A DNA stretch of 64,000 bases. Origin: Trametes villosa (lineage: Eukaryota > Basidiomycota > Agaricomycetes > Polyporales > Polyporaceae). Each line of letters opens with the position of its first letter. The first letter of the stretch is position 1. Position numbers and translations under genes: made by a program. The stretch covers positions 2,504,001 to 2,568,000 of the forward strand of contig PUDQ02000001.1 in NCBI GenBank assembly GCA_002964805.2. The letters are read 5' to 3'. Under the pieces are notes generated by a model, which saw only the letters and a list, made by a program, of their open reading frames with translations, had not been told where the DNA came from and did not search any database. Below are positions 47,426 through 59,481 of the stretch, one piece after another.

Positions 47426-47736
47426 TGTGTACGAAGGACCGAGACGGGGAAAGGCAGGAGCAGGGTGAGGAAAGAGAGAGAGAGTGCGACTGGATGGGAT
47501 GAGAGACTTGAGGGAGATGCCACGCTAGACGCGCTCTAATATCCTGCGCTCGGCTAAGACTGCCACGTATCCCCCAGCGCCTATTCCCTTCCAGCGCGTT
47601 CCACGCTCCCACGCTTCCCCGCATCCTCGCCCGTCTCACCCGCCGTCCGGCCGCAGACTCGGAGGAGAGGAAAACAAGATGCATAGCAAACACACTCAGC
47701 ATTCTACGTACATACTCTACACGTCCTACTACACAC
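47426..47736. promoter_or_regulatory. Calnexin promoter and SNU114 3' end
   Basis: Both flanking genes lie on the minus strand; the gap carries the SNU114 terminator and the calnexin promoter. It contains a purine/pyrimidine-asymmetric GA tract at about 47470-47485. No coding sequence is supported. Confidence 0.5.
47563..47569 (-). promoter_or_regulatory. Candidate unfolded-protein-response element upstream of calnexin
   Basis: Read on the minus strand the site is TACGTGG, about 138 nt before the calnexin ATG. The core TACGTG is a known Hac1 binding word in yeast, and calnexin is a classic target of this pathway. A 6-nt word can occur by chance, so this is only a candidate. Confidence 0.3.
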
Positions 47737-50700
47737 TCAGCCCAGCAGGTCCGCGTGCCCTGACGCCGACAGCGCGAGCTGCAGTGATGTCATGTCAGTG
47801 TCTATACCTTCGCGGAGGCAGATGGAAACGCTGCACGCACAATGAACTCGTCGTCCAAGTACTTCGACACCGAGATCTGGTCGCCCAGCCCCTTGCGCCG
47901 CCGCGTCTTCAGCACCAGGTCGCGCGCGAGGGCCTGCCCGGACGCGGGCTCCAGGGGCCGGAGCTTGATGCTCGTGTCCGTGGGATCACCTGCGCCGCCG
48001 CTCAGTCACGCTCGCACCCAAGAAGCAACAGCAGAGAAACACCGACCGGGCACAATAGACCAGTGGTCGAACGTCTGCAGGCAGAACGCCTGGCCCTGCG
48101 TCGCCGTCCGCAGGTCCGTCTCGAACCCGTTCGCGTCGATGACCGGAATCAGCGCCTTCACCGTGTACAGCGGCGAGCCGGCCTTCGGGATGTCCTGTGT
48201 GACGTGACCACGCCGGCGCGCGAGCACCGTGTACACGGCCGATATGCAGTCCGCCGGGGCCTGCACTTCGACGTAGTAGATGGGTTCCATCAATCGAGGC
48301 GTAGCCTATTTGGCAATCGTCAGCACGCGCGCTACCGGGGATATTTCGTGGTCTTGTTCGGCTTACCATCAAGAACGACGAGTAGCAGACGCGGCGGGCG
48401 GTGGGTACAATTTGTCCACCGCCACGGTAGATTGGTTCTTGTGCGAGACTCGCGTCCAAGATCCTAAACTTCACATTCCGCATCGCTGTCCCATCCCCAT
48501 CAACAATCTCCCACACGCACAGAAAAGCACCCGACTCACGCTCATCGCACAGCGGACCCTCGCGAGTGCCCCACTGGAAGCCCTGCTTGATGTGCTCCTT
48601 GACGGTCCCGAGCAGCTTCTTGTCGACCTGCGAGGGCAGCGTGTCGTCGAGCAGGATGTTCGGCCCGCCGTCGTCGGGCCCGAACGCCCATATTGACCGC
48701 GACGCGAGCAGGTCCCACTGGTACTTCTCCTCGAAGAACTTGCCGCGCTCCTTCGCCGTCATCCGCATGTTCACGCGCCCCGTCTCGATGTCCTCCGCGA
48801 TGCCGCGCTCCAGCGGCTCCGCGATCATCGTTAGCCGGTTCCTACACCGAGCTCGATGAGCGGCGGCACACGGTGTAGAATGTGGCGCGACTCACTTCTT
48901 GTTGGGCGTGTCTGCGTAGCACTTGAGCGCGCTCGTCTCAAGCACTGTCTCCGCGAACTTCGTGACCGGGTCCGAGACCTTGATCTCAATCTCGGAGAAC
49001 AGCCGCCGCAGGTCGTGCATCACACAGTCCAAATAGAGCTCGCCCGTGCCGATGACGACGTGCTCGCCGCTCTCCTCGACCTTCGTCGACACCAGCGGGT
49101 AGCTCTTGTTCACGCTCCGCAGACCAGAAAGCATCTTCGGGAGCTCGGAGGGCGCGATGGGCTCGATGGCGATCTTGAGCACCGACTGCGTCATGTGCTT
49201 GATGGGGCGGAAAATGTGCAGGTCGTCTTCGATGTTCACGGCTGCGAGGGTCGCGGTCTTGAAGATGGACGCATCCACACCACCAAGAAGGACGAGGTTG
49301 CCGGCGGGGACCTCTTCTGCGGGTATGTGGTACCTGTCCTACATGAGCATGGTTACCTCTTTGATGACGTCGGGAGCAGCCTTACCGGGATTCGGTGATC
49401 CAGATGTCCTCGACCTGCGCCTTGACCATGTCCTCCTCGTCCTCGGGCGAGTATCCCTCGCCCAGTACCTTCACATCCATACCCTTCCGGACGGTACCGC
49501 TGATGACACGGCCAAACGCACGGAAGTGCTGCGCGTCGGTGGTGTGGTAGAGCTTGGAAATCTGGACCATGAGGGGACCCTCGGGGTCGCACTCCTGCAT
49601 GACCTGGGCCAGCTCGGAGGACAGGGGGCCGGTATATGTCCCTTGGACCTGCATAGTCCCATGAGTTCAATGTCGTTATACAAATCATACATAGAACTAA
49701 CCTTTGACCGCGTCGCTTCGAGTGGAGATGGAATATGCTCCGAGATCATGTCGACCAAGCCCACCGAAGGCCCGAAGAACTGACCAAGCACGGCCTTCAG
49801 AAGAGGCCGCACGTCCATCTTGTACATGATGGGCTTCAGCTGGATGCCCAGGCCAGCCAGCGTCTCCTTCAGCGGCTCCGTCTCCTCGCTGAGTACATGG
49901 CTGTAGAGCTTGTACAACGGCTCCAGAATGAAGTGCACGAATGTACGCGTCGCCTCCGGGTCGGAGGGCTTGCGGGTGAATTTCCGCGTCTCCTCGTTGA
50001 ACCAGATGTCGCCCCAGAGACGGTCCGCGAACGCGTTGACGTCCATAGAGCCTACGTGCCGCATGTAAGGCGGGGGCAGTTATAGGAGGACGGGGAAACC
50101 CACCGTATGTGTCCGCATACATCTGCGCGAACGAGCGCAGGGTAACGCACCAGTGCATGTCAGTGCTCGCGAATGCTACATTCCCGTTTTCCGGGCTGAG
50201 CCGTAGCTCTGGGTCAGGGTTGATACCGCTATATGCAGGTCAGTTGCGCCGAGCCTATGCAAGTTGTACATAGACATGCCTGATGAAAGTGTTGATTTCC
50301 TCGATGGTGTGTTTGATTTTGTAGTACGCATCGGCAGGCTTGATGCGCAGCTCAAGGATTAGCCGGTCAATCTTGTTCACGACAAGAGTGATTTTGACAC
50401 CTTCTTGAAGCGCGTGTCGGATGATTGCCTCAGTATTGCACATGACCTGGTGTATGCGTGAATACGAGGACGCAAGTAGTGCAGCGTTTCGTGAATTACC
50501 CCTTCCACAACGTCGACCACCAAGAGGATGCCGTCTACCAAGCGAATGGCACAAGCGACCTCGTCGACGAAGTTTACGTGTCCGGGCGTGTCGATGAGAT
50601 GGACGAGGTGAGACTTCCCGTAGCTGTTAGCTAGAACCAAGGACATAGGGCCGGACTTGATGGAAATGTGCCGGTCTCTGGAGAGAACGTGGGTGTCTGT

Positions 50701-51391
50701 GTACCGAGTCTATAAAGTCTGGGTGAGTTTGACGGTTTGCAAGATTTACGTAGACCTCTCACCTGGTTGTCCGAGTCCCATGTCAGCTTGTGCGTCTCAA
50801 AAGCAAGCATGTCCATCAACGCGGTCTTGCCATGGTGTAGGTGACCGACAACGGCAACATTCCGCACGAACTCAGGGAAGGCCGTCATGTTGAGGAGGAA
50901 CCTGAGAGGATACGTTCAGTCGGACAATATGTCTCCGCTAACGCGTACGCACCCCTTGTCGAACCGCGTCTCCGGCATGTCCTTCTCCTCCACCGTCCAT
51001 TTCCGGACCTTGATGGGCGCAACAATAGGCTCGGACAGCGGCTGCGCATCCTCCTCCTGAACCAACGTTTCGACCTCCTCGCCGTAAACCTCAGACGCCG
51101 ACGGATAGTATTTCTTGTCCTCGTGCAATATGACCGCGTTCTGGATAGGCTCTAAGCGAGACTTTAACGACGGTAAGTATACGGTGTTACAGACCCACAC
51201 TCACCATCTACTTCCATGAGGGCCATGTCATCTTGTCCTTGCGCCGGCTCCTCGTCAAAGCCCTCTAGAGGACGCGCTTCGGGCTGGGGCGCAAACTGAG
51301 ACTGTTGCTGGAGTTCCTCCTCCTCCTCATCGGAATCGAGGTCGCCACCAATGTAGTTTCCAAACTCGTCATAATCCTCGAAGGAGGCCAT
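47737..51391 (-). CDS. SNU114: SNU114, U5 snRNP GTPase (EFTUD2 orthologue)
   Basis: Fourteen exons: 51391..51205, 51151..50953, 50901..50763, 50709..50500, 50446..50280, 50228..50104, 50051..49702, 49648..49386, 49333..48896, 48841..48540, 48485..48367, 48305..48047, 47989..47841, 47778..47737, giving 982 residues. It is an EF-2-like GTPase with an acidic N-terminal extension ([14 protein letters not shown]) that EF-2 lacks. G motifs are [16 protein letters not shown] and NKIDR; later EF-2-like domains include [16 protein letters not shown] and the domain IV-V block RVNMRMT to [11 protein letters not shown]114 sits in the U5 snRNP and controls Brr2 during spliceosome activation and disassembly. 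The intron after exon 5 appears to begin with GC. The last exon codes only 13 residues, matched to the family by the [11 protein letters not shown] pattern. Confidence 0.93.
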
Positions 51392-51705
51392 TTTTGCAGA
51401 ACGAGTTGAGTGTGGGGTTTGCGAGACGAGAACTCAGTCTTGGTCACAGAGAGTCGGCAGACGCGTCAGTGCAGTTAAGCACAGATATAGGAGCACAGTA
51501 CAAAGCCTGAGCAGATAATACACAGACGCAGACAGACAGCGGGAGGAGGCAAGCGAGAGGAGGGAGGAGACTGGTTTTGGGCGAGAGCCACCGTCGCGGT
51601 AAGGAAGAACGCGTCGCGTGGGCGCTTCCGCACCTACCGCGAGCATCATGCACTTGTCTTCATCCGCGCCGACGCGCTCAGCCTCTCCCTCAACGCCCAC
51701 GCACC
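51392..51705. promoter_or_regulatory. Divergent promoter region, SNU114 and prefoldin 1
   Basis: The two genes start 314 nt apart and run in opposite directions, so they share this promoter region. No TATA box was seen, which fits housekeeping genes. Confidence 0.55.
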
Positions 51706-52298
51706 ATGGCCACGCTTTCGGATGATACCTTGAGGAAGGTGCGCTACATCTATTACGCTATACAGCGTATTGACTCGCTCATAACCGCTACGTAGATCTT
51801 AGTGCAGATCCAGCAGACCGCCGTGCAGTCCCAGCGCGCGCTGAACGTCTCGAAACAGCAGATCGCCGCGAAGGAAAGGGAGCGCAGGATACTGCAGCTC
51901 ACCATCGAGGAGATCACCTCGCTGCAGGGCGATGTCAACCTATACAAGGGCGTCGGCAAGATGTGAGTGCGAATCATTGGTTCGCGAAGGGGCGCGACTG
52001 AACGGTCGTATGTCAGGTTCATGATGGTCCCCCGCCCTACAATGGAGAATGACCTGAAGACAGAGGAGAAGGAGCTTACTGAGGATATCAAAAATCTCGA
52101 GAAGAAGGTCAGTTTGTCGCCCTCCTTGCCGTAGATGTGCAAGTAACCTAAACCGCCGTCCAGTCGAAGTACCTAGAGAAGCAATTCAACGATGCCCAAG
52201 CTCAGCTTCGCGATATCGTGAGCATTACACGTACTCCCGTGCTGCAAATTCCCTGACCCGGTGTACAGTTCCACAACGCTCCCAACAACCAATCGTAA
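51706..52298 (+). CDS. PFD1: Prefoldin subunit 1
   Basis: Exons 51706..51738, 51796..51962, 52017..52107, 52164..52217 and 52269..52298 join to 124 residues, the usual length for this subunit. Two long helices (VQSQRALNVSKQQIAAKERE; EEKELTEDIKNLEKKSKYLE) flank a short beta hairpin (VNLYKGVGKMFMMVP), the beta-type prefoldin plan. Prefoldin is a hexameric cytosolic chaperone that hands actin and tubulin to the TCC/CCT chaperonin. Two acceptors 12 nt apart exist before exon 2 (51795 and 51807); use of the second would drop four residues. Confidence 0.9.
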
Positions 52299-52663
52299 TC
52301 ACATAGTGGTGTAACATTATTCTCTCCTGGAGTCGCCCCGTGCTGTATCATGTAGTTCTTTCCCCATCAACGTCGTCGTTAGCTCTCCGGGGTCCCGCCA
52401 AACCCTTCGACGTAGGCTCGTAAACCAGCCTCAAGTTCGGGGGTGGAAGACAATCACCTTCGGCGCTGCAAGCCGTAACCAAGTTGAAGCTCGCACAGCG
52501 TACAGGAAGACAGTAGGTAAAGAGCATCCTCATTGCATGACGGGACGTGACATTAAAACGACGACTAACAAACCAACATATTTGTGTACCGGTAAGCAAG
52601 AATCATGTGAGAGCATCTAGTAGCGTGACGGAGACGTGATGGAACCTCGTAAGGAGCATAGAA
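52299..52663. other. 3' intergenic between prefoldin 1 and ABC transporter genes
   Basis: The two genes converge, so this 365-nt gap holds both 3' untranslated ends. Nothing else is seen. Confidence 0.5.
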
Positions 52664-55600
52664 CTACCGCTTAGCATAGCGGAGGAAACGGGAAGCCACT
52701 GAAAGGGATGTTAGCGACACATCACAACCGGTAGACAAACATGACTCACCGATAGTGGCGAAGATGTTGAAAACTATAGAGGACCCCGACTTAGCACATG
52801 ATTCAAGCAGAACGGCCAACCTACTTACCTGCGAAAGCGAACAATATCCAGACGTCTCGCCACCTGTTCTCGTAGCGGATGTTGAGAGGCAAGAAGAACT
52901 GGTCTCCGACCTAAACCAACGTGTGAGTACGAGAGCACAGCCATGCACGAAAAATACTAACCGAGTACTGGCAGTAACGGCAGGTGTCCGTGTCGTTCGG
53001 GTTGTCGAGGTAGCCACCGAAGCCGGTGACGAACTCGTTCGCCCACTGTTGGCACGTCTGGCCGGAGGGCGGGCTGAACGGAATGAACTCGTCGGCCTTG
53101 CACTGGATCTCCAGACCGCTATGTCCGAGCGTCAGCACAATGTCACCGAATATGGAAGGCAGGATACGTACTGCAACTCGGTGGAGAGCATCGCGCTCAT
53201 GACACGAGTGTACGGGCTCAGCTGGTACAGCCACTTCCAGTACCCCTGGAGCGTTGGGTACGGGACGGTGACACCGCAGAACGTGCCGAGGACGAGGATG
53301 ACGAAGGGGTTGAACAGCGGGGCGATCTGCATGCTGGGCGAGATCGCGCCGATGAACTGGCCGAGGGTGACACCGAAGAGCTCGACGAAGATCAAAACGA
53401 GCAGCTGGAAGAAGGTGCCGCCGACGCCCGCCGCGCCGTCGCCGTAGCCCATGGGGTACACCATGAGGACCCAGTAGACAATCGCGCAAAGGATCGAGTA
53501 CGGCATCTCGCCGATGAGCTGGCCGATGGCGAAGACGTAGGGCGAGTAGATCCTGCTGGAGGCCTCTGTATAACGCGTCGTTAGCAATATTTATCAATAA
53601 AGCACAGCAGTCAACGAACCTCGGATGAAGATGCGCCTGCTAAGGATCCACATCGGCTCGAGCTGGCCCATGACGATGGCGGGAAGAATGGTCGACCAGA
53701 AGCTGGGGAGGTCGTCAGTACCGGACTCTGTAGCAGCATTACAGTAACTCACATTCCGAAGACGCGGTACTGCAAGTCACGCGCGCCATGTCCAAGCTGC
53801 AGGAACGACAGCGAAACGAAGAGCGAGATGAACGCGTGGACGAAGAGACGGCTGAACACGTAGTCGGGCGAGCGCCAGAGCTTCGCGTTGTTGCGCGCGA
53901 CGACCCAGCGGAGCTGCTGCCAGAACGGCGTTGCATCTATCCCACACCCCGATTAGCACGTCGTCGGTAACATAGCAATGAAACATGCAAACATACACAA
54001 GGTCAGCTTCTTCTGCGTGCCGTCGTCCCGCTCAGTGTTCTGCTTGATCTTCTCGATCTCCGCGAGCACGTCCTGGTACTCAGGCGAGTCGAGCCAGTGG
54101 TCCTTCCAGTCGCGGTCGCCGATACGGGGCGTGAGACCGGCACCAATGGCGTCGAGCATGAACTCCGCGGGGTTGACGTTCGGCGGGCAGTGGGCGCCGT
54201 GCTGCGCGAAGTACGAGCGCAGGATGTGGCAGTCGGGTCCGATGTCGCCGAAGTACACGGTCTCGCCGCCGCGCTCGAGGAGCAGGAGCTTGTCGAACGT
54301 CTGGATGAGCATCGACGACGGCTGGTGGATCGTGCACAGGATCGCCTGGCCGTTGTCCGCGAGCTTGCGCAGGAAGCGGACGAGGTTCCAAGCGCTCTGG
54401 CCGTCGAGACCCGACGTGGGCTCGTCGAGGAACAGGAGGGAGGGCCGACTGGCGAGCTCGACGCCGATGGTGAGGCGCTTGCGGGCCTCGACGCCGAGAC
54501 TGAAGATGAGGGCGTCCGCGAGATCCTGCAGCTCGAGCACCTCGATCATGTCCTCGACGTAGCGGTCCTTCTCCTCCTTGGAGACAGACGGAGGTTGCCG
54601 GAGGTAGGCGGAGAAGCGCATGGCTTCACGCACGGTGGCGCTGCCTTCGTGTACATCCATTTGCTCCGCTACACAACAGATGAGCACACAGGCACAGGCC
54701 ACCAAGATGGAATTGCTTACCATAGGCCGTGTTGCGGGCAAAGTCCAGTGCAAGGGGCTTGCCGTCCAGGAGCAGAGTGCCGGCGACAATACCGATGTTC
54801 TTGCGCTGAGCAAGGACGTCCAGACAGGTGGTCTTACCGGCGCCGGAGGCACCCATGAGGGCAGTCATCGTACCAGGCTTCACGTAGCCATAGACGTCGT
54901 GGAGCAACCGACGCACGCCACCAGGGACAGGGACGTGGTAGTTGACATTCTCCCAGGTGAAGGGCTTGCCGTTGAACTTGACAGTGTCGGCCCTGCAAGT
55001 ACGGTCAGATGCCGTCGAAGCGTGAATCATGTCAGGAAGACTCACTCCTCCTCTTTCGACTCCTCGAGAGCCTCCTTCTCAGACTTGCCCTTGCGCGCCG
55101 CCTTCTTCTCCTGGAGCGCGGCGTTCAGCTTCTTCGTCTCCGCATCCTCCTTGGCGTAGATGGTGACCGCCGAGCCGCCGCCGTATTGCTGGACTATTGT
55201 GAGAATCGACCGCAGCATGATGACAAATAGCGATACTTACCGGGAAGTACTCGATCAGGAGCACCTGCGTCAGCTGGAAGAGGAAGAAGAAGCCGAGGAG
55301 CACGAGGAAGTTCCGCCGCCAGAGGTCCGACACGTTCAAGCCGTAGCCGAAGTTGACGTAGTTGCGACCGAAGACGATGTCCTGACCGGGCACGGAGCCG
55401 AACAGCGTGCAGACCTGGTTCGGTCCCAGACCATCCCTGCAGCGATGTGAGCGAAGAACGAGAGGTGGCGAGCTGACGGGGACTTACGGGTACTTGTTGA
55501 TGCCGGGCGGGTTGCGAGGGACGATGGAAGAGCCGTCGCAGGTGAACTACCGAACAGGTCAGACAAAACTCCAGCGCATGGATGTCAGAACAACGTACGG

Positions 55601-58289
55601 AGATCCGCATGAACTCGTTCTCCATACACCCGACCCAAGCTAAAAGAGTTGTCAGTATCCCTAGTCGGCCACCGAAGTACCGTTGCCCTCACCATACGAC
55701 AAGGGGTTGATGTAGTACTAGACAGGCTGTCAATTGCGTGCACTTTCAACAGATAATCCGGCAGGACTCACAATCCAGAACAACCACCGCTTCATCTGAA
55801 ACACGGGGATCATGTATCCGCCGTACTGGACCATGTTGGGGATGAAGAAGGTCGCGAGACGGAACGCAGAGTCGAAGTTCGTGCACATGATGCCGAACGT
55901 CCGGAAGAACCCTTGCATCGTCAGGAAGCCCAGGTAGATCTAGCCGACAGTCAGTACGCGGGTCTGGAGGCGGAGAGGCGGCAGCGAAGTACTCACGAAG
56001 AGGTGGAAGGTGAAGAAACCGCCTGCCGAGCGGGACAGGTTCGACATAAAGTAGATTATGAGGTTGTAGATAAAGATCCGGACCGCAGAGAACGGGATGT
56101 CAGAGAGCGTATTCGCGATCGCGATAGCGGCAGGACGGTAGAGGGCATAGTTTGTCTGTCAAGGTGGTTAAGATGACTGGAGCAAATTTATCGGTTAGTT
56201 CGACGCACCTGTTTCTTCAGGATGGGCCGACCAAGCATTTGAACCGGCATCTGCAAGAATATGTGAGCGCCGGAGGTTTTACTGAGGGGAGTCCACGTAC
56301 CTCTCCGAATGTGTCGAGGGCACACGTGAGGAGACCAGCGAAGACGACCGAACCGCGAGTGAAAGCACCTTGAGACGTAAGCTGGAGATTGTAGTACGCA
56401 GCACCAATGATGAGAGCAAGAGCCTAGGCACGCCAGGATGTAAGCTCATTCGCTCCACCATGATCAAAGGTCGCTCTTACCGTAGACAGAGTGTAGCTAG
56501 TGATGAGCTGGAAGCGGTCCTGGAGACGCATCTGGAACTGCCGGATGACGAGCGCGCGGACCTGGCCGGTGAAGCCGAGGGTGTACGGGCTCTTCTTCGA
56601 CACGCCGCGCTTCTTCTCCGCGATGACCGCCTGGCGGAACGTCTCCTGGTCAGACTTGTCGATCTCCATCTTCTGCTTGTACTTCGCAAGCGACTCGCGC
56701 GTGTCCGCGCCGAAGCGCGACTGCAAGAACGCCTGCTCGAGCGCCTCGGGCGTGGTGGGCACGTCGCGCTCCGAGCGCCCGGGCGCGAACTGTCGCTCGT
56801 TGGGGTCCGTGCACCCGGTCAGGTAGTCGGGGGTGCTCTGGCGGGGGAGCGGCTTGTAGCCGAGGCCCTCGAAGTACGCGCGGGCCTCGCCAGGGGGACC
56901 GAAGTAGACCTGGCGGCCCTTGTCGAGAACAAGGACCTTGTCGAAGAGCTCGTAGATACCCTCACCGGCCTGGTAGCTGTAGCGGGTGTGAGGAAGATGC
57001 GCGGCGGAATCGCACCGCTGGGACTCACAGGGTCGCGAAAGTCGTCTGGCCGAGGATGTCCGTCATGACGCGAAGAGCCTTGATGAAGTCCAGCGCGGTA
57101 CTGGCATCCAGACCACGAGTAGAGTTGTCGAAGCACAGGACGTGGGCGCGGGTAGCCATCATCTCGGCGATCGAGACACGCTTGCGCTCTCCGCCCGACA
57201 CACCACGCACAAACTCGTCGCCCACGTACGTGTTAGCGGTGTGGGAGATGTTGAGCATCTTGAGGAGCATGTCCCGGACCGCCTCGTCGAACTCCTTCCG
57301 CGTCATGCCGGGAAGACGCCCGTTAGGACCAGGCGTCTTCAGAGACAGAGCGAAGTTGACGGTCTGAGCGACCGTAAGCGTCGCGATGTGACGGTCGTCT
57401 GTGTCAAATAATTAGCGACTGCGCAAGATATCGTACCAGGTATGAATTCGCCGTACCCTCTTCGTTGTAGACGACTTCACCCTTGTAGTGCTTAGCCATC
57501 TCATCAGCGTCAATGCCGGCATAGCGCACGTCGCCGAGGATGCGCGCGTAGTCTTTGCGCTCGTTCGCAATGGCCTTGAGGAAGGTCGTGCAACCAGACC
57601 CCGGGCAGCCGAGTACCAAACACATTTCTCCGGGCTTGAGCAAGCCGGAAGAACTGTTGTAGCGGGTGAGCACCCGCTGCCACTGCGGTCCACTAACTTC
57701 ACCCGAATTACTCACGGGTGCAATATTGTCGTGAGAGGCAGTTCAGGCCTGAGAGCGGGCACGGCCACCTGCAGGGCGGAGTACGCCATGCGGAAAGGCG
57801 CGAACCAGAAGCTCAGTACATCCTCTGCAGCGAAACGGTCAGCGATCGGGGATAGCACACGAAATGCTGGAGCAGCTTACGCCCGAAAGTCTTGACATAC
57901 AGCTACGAAAAGCCGTTAGTCAAGGCTCGCCACCGTTATACTGCCAAGCCTACCTTGTGGCCGGCGCCGCCGATGCCTTCGACCTGAAGGTTTTCCCAGG
58001 TGACACCGACGTGCTTATGTGCTAAACCCGCCTTTTCGTGCGCATCGTTCGAGGACGAGAGGTACGCGCGGAGGTCGAACCCCTCTTCGCGCTTTTCGCC
58101 CTTCTCCGGGTCGTGCTCGTCAGAAGAGCGGTTGGTGGGCTCGGACGCCGCCTGGAGAGAGCGGATGGAAAGGACGCGCTGGAGCTCGTTGAACTGAGCC
58201 TCGGCGCCCGCTACGTCGACATGGTGTGAGTCGGGCAAGGGCGTGACGTCGCCGCGCAGAGTGCGGTCATCTCCCGGAGTGTCGGCCAT
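52664..58289 (-). CDS. PDR-type (ABCG) full-length ABC transporter
   Basis: 24 exons: 58289..57954, 57902..57881, 57824..57716, 57653..57457, 57398..57029, 56976..56481, 56423..56301, 56250..56209, 56155..55997, 55939..55772, 55717..55693, 55639..55599, 55546..55488, 55436..55241, 55188..55046, 54992..54721, 54668..53997, 53936..53753, 53702..53620, 53565..53172, 53118..52962, 52910..52829, 52773..52750, 52698..52664, all in phase, 1462 residues. The order is NBD1-TMD1-NBD2-TMD2, the reverse orientation of Pdr5. NBD1 has a Walker A with Cys for Lys (GCPGSGCTT), signature [10 protein letters not shown] and Walker B-like [15 protein letters not shown]2 has canonical GASGAGKTT and [10 protein letters not shown] but a degenerate signature (LGVEARKR) and an H-loop in CTIHQPS. 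TMDs include [13 protein letters not shown] and [16 protein letters not shown] PDR segments with an extracellular Cys-rich loop. It is expected to export toxic or lipid compounds at the plasma membrane. Confidence 0.92.
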
Positions 58290-59481
58290 GAGCAGGCGAT
58301 GGAGGGGAGGAAACGACAAAGACGGCGATCTTCTCGTGTCGGATATATATACGAATCTTGACCTCAGCGTTCTTACATACGGGCGCCTGCGAACCAGCAA
58401 TGCGGGGCCGCCCCCGCAGAGTCACAGATCGTCACGTTGGTCAGTAATCGGGCCCGTTCAGTGCCAAGTCCGTCCTCGGTGGCTCTCCGCCCTCGGAGAA
58501 GGAGTGCGCTACGCCCGCTCGTCGTGCTAGGCAGCCGCAATTCCGCGCCAACAGCGTCGGGCGTTAGAGGAGCACCGCCAGGCCGAATGGGTCGGCGGCA
58601 TCAAGCAAATCCCATCCCAGCCGAAGCAGGCCTTCCCCGCTCCTCCCCTTTCTCGTGCGACACCTCGCGTCGAGGGGCAGGTCATCTGCGCGCCGAACAT
58701 GCGAGAATCGGTGCGACCTGCGCGGGAGACCTTATCACAGGTGGACCCACCAGCAGGTTTCACCGTGGCAATCGATAGCAGGCAGTTAGTAATAAGCCGC
58801 CAAGTCGGGGAATAGTGCGGTATTTCGGGCCCTATTGATGCACTATGTAACGTGCATTTACTCCCGGCGGCCTGAACATGGATTTACGCCTGCTCGCGCT
58901 GGAATCATTGGATGAAACGCACTGGGTTGTCATGGAATCCTCACGAAGCACGCACATACGTTCAATCAAGCTGGCCCTCCCGGTTAACCAGGAAAGGGCC
59001 ACTCATCGCTTGGATGCCTGCAGGCGCGGAGGCCTCTCCCTCCATTCCCACCGTCAATGTCCCGCGGGGCCCTGGACTCGAGCACAGTCCGTCGTGGAAG
59101 ACACATGTCGTTCTTCGGCGGGAGGCTTAATATCGGCTTGCATACGAAACTCTATCTTGCCGTTTTATTCAGCATGATCATGTTCGCGGGCGGCGGATGG
59201 GCAGGGATGACAGAGGTAGCATTAGCCAATGCCGAGCCCCAGGGAGGATAAGTGCAGGACATGGACGCTGGTTAGGCGGCGTTGTTTGCCTCGGTTTGTG
59301 AGAAAGGACTTGTAGATGGCGTGATGCCAGATGGCGGATCTCCCGATCATTCAGGGTGGCGTGCGAGCCACCTTCCATCCAGGGACCGACGCCAACGGAC
59401 CCCGCAGATGATGGGCGCCTGGCTTGTGTTTGTTGCTCATCGCTCTCAGCTTCGAGCTCATTGCCGTCCCCTCGCTTGACA
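58290..59481. promoter_or_regulatory. Divergent promoter region, ABC transporter and Ssp120-like genes
   Basis: Two genes start here and run apart across 1.2 kb. Except for the TATA box of the transporter, no feature could be named. Open frames near 58437-58778 and 58878-59251 lack family patterns. Confidence 0.5.
58344..58351 (-). promoter_or_regulatory. TATA box of the ABC transporter gene
   Basis: An eight-base alternating T/A run lies 55 nt upstream of the transporter ATG, at a position fitting a TATA box. TATA-containing promoters are usual for inducible genes, which suits a drug or stress exporter. Confidence 0.55.

Noticed and set aside
47737..51391. Translation elongation factor 2
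   Set aside because: An acidic N-terminal extension, HLHHGKT instead of HVDHGKST and U5-specific blocks point to SNU114.
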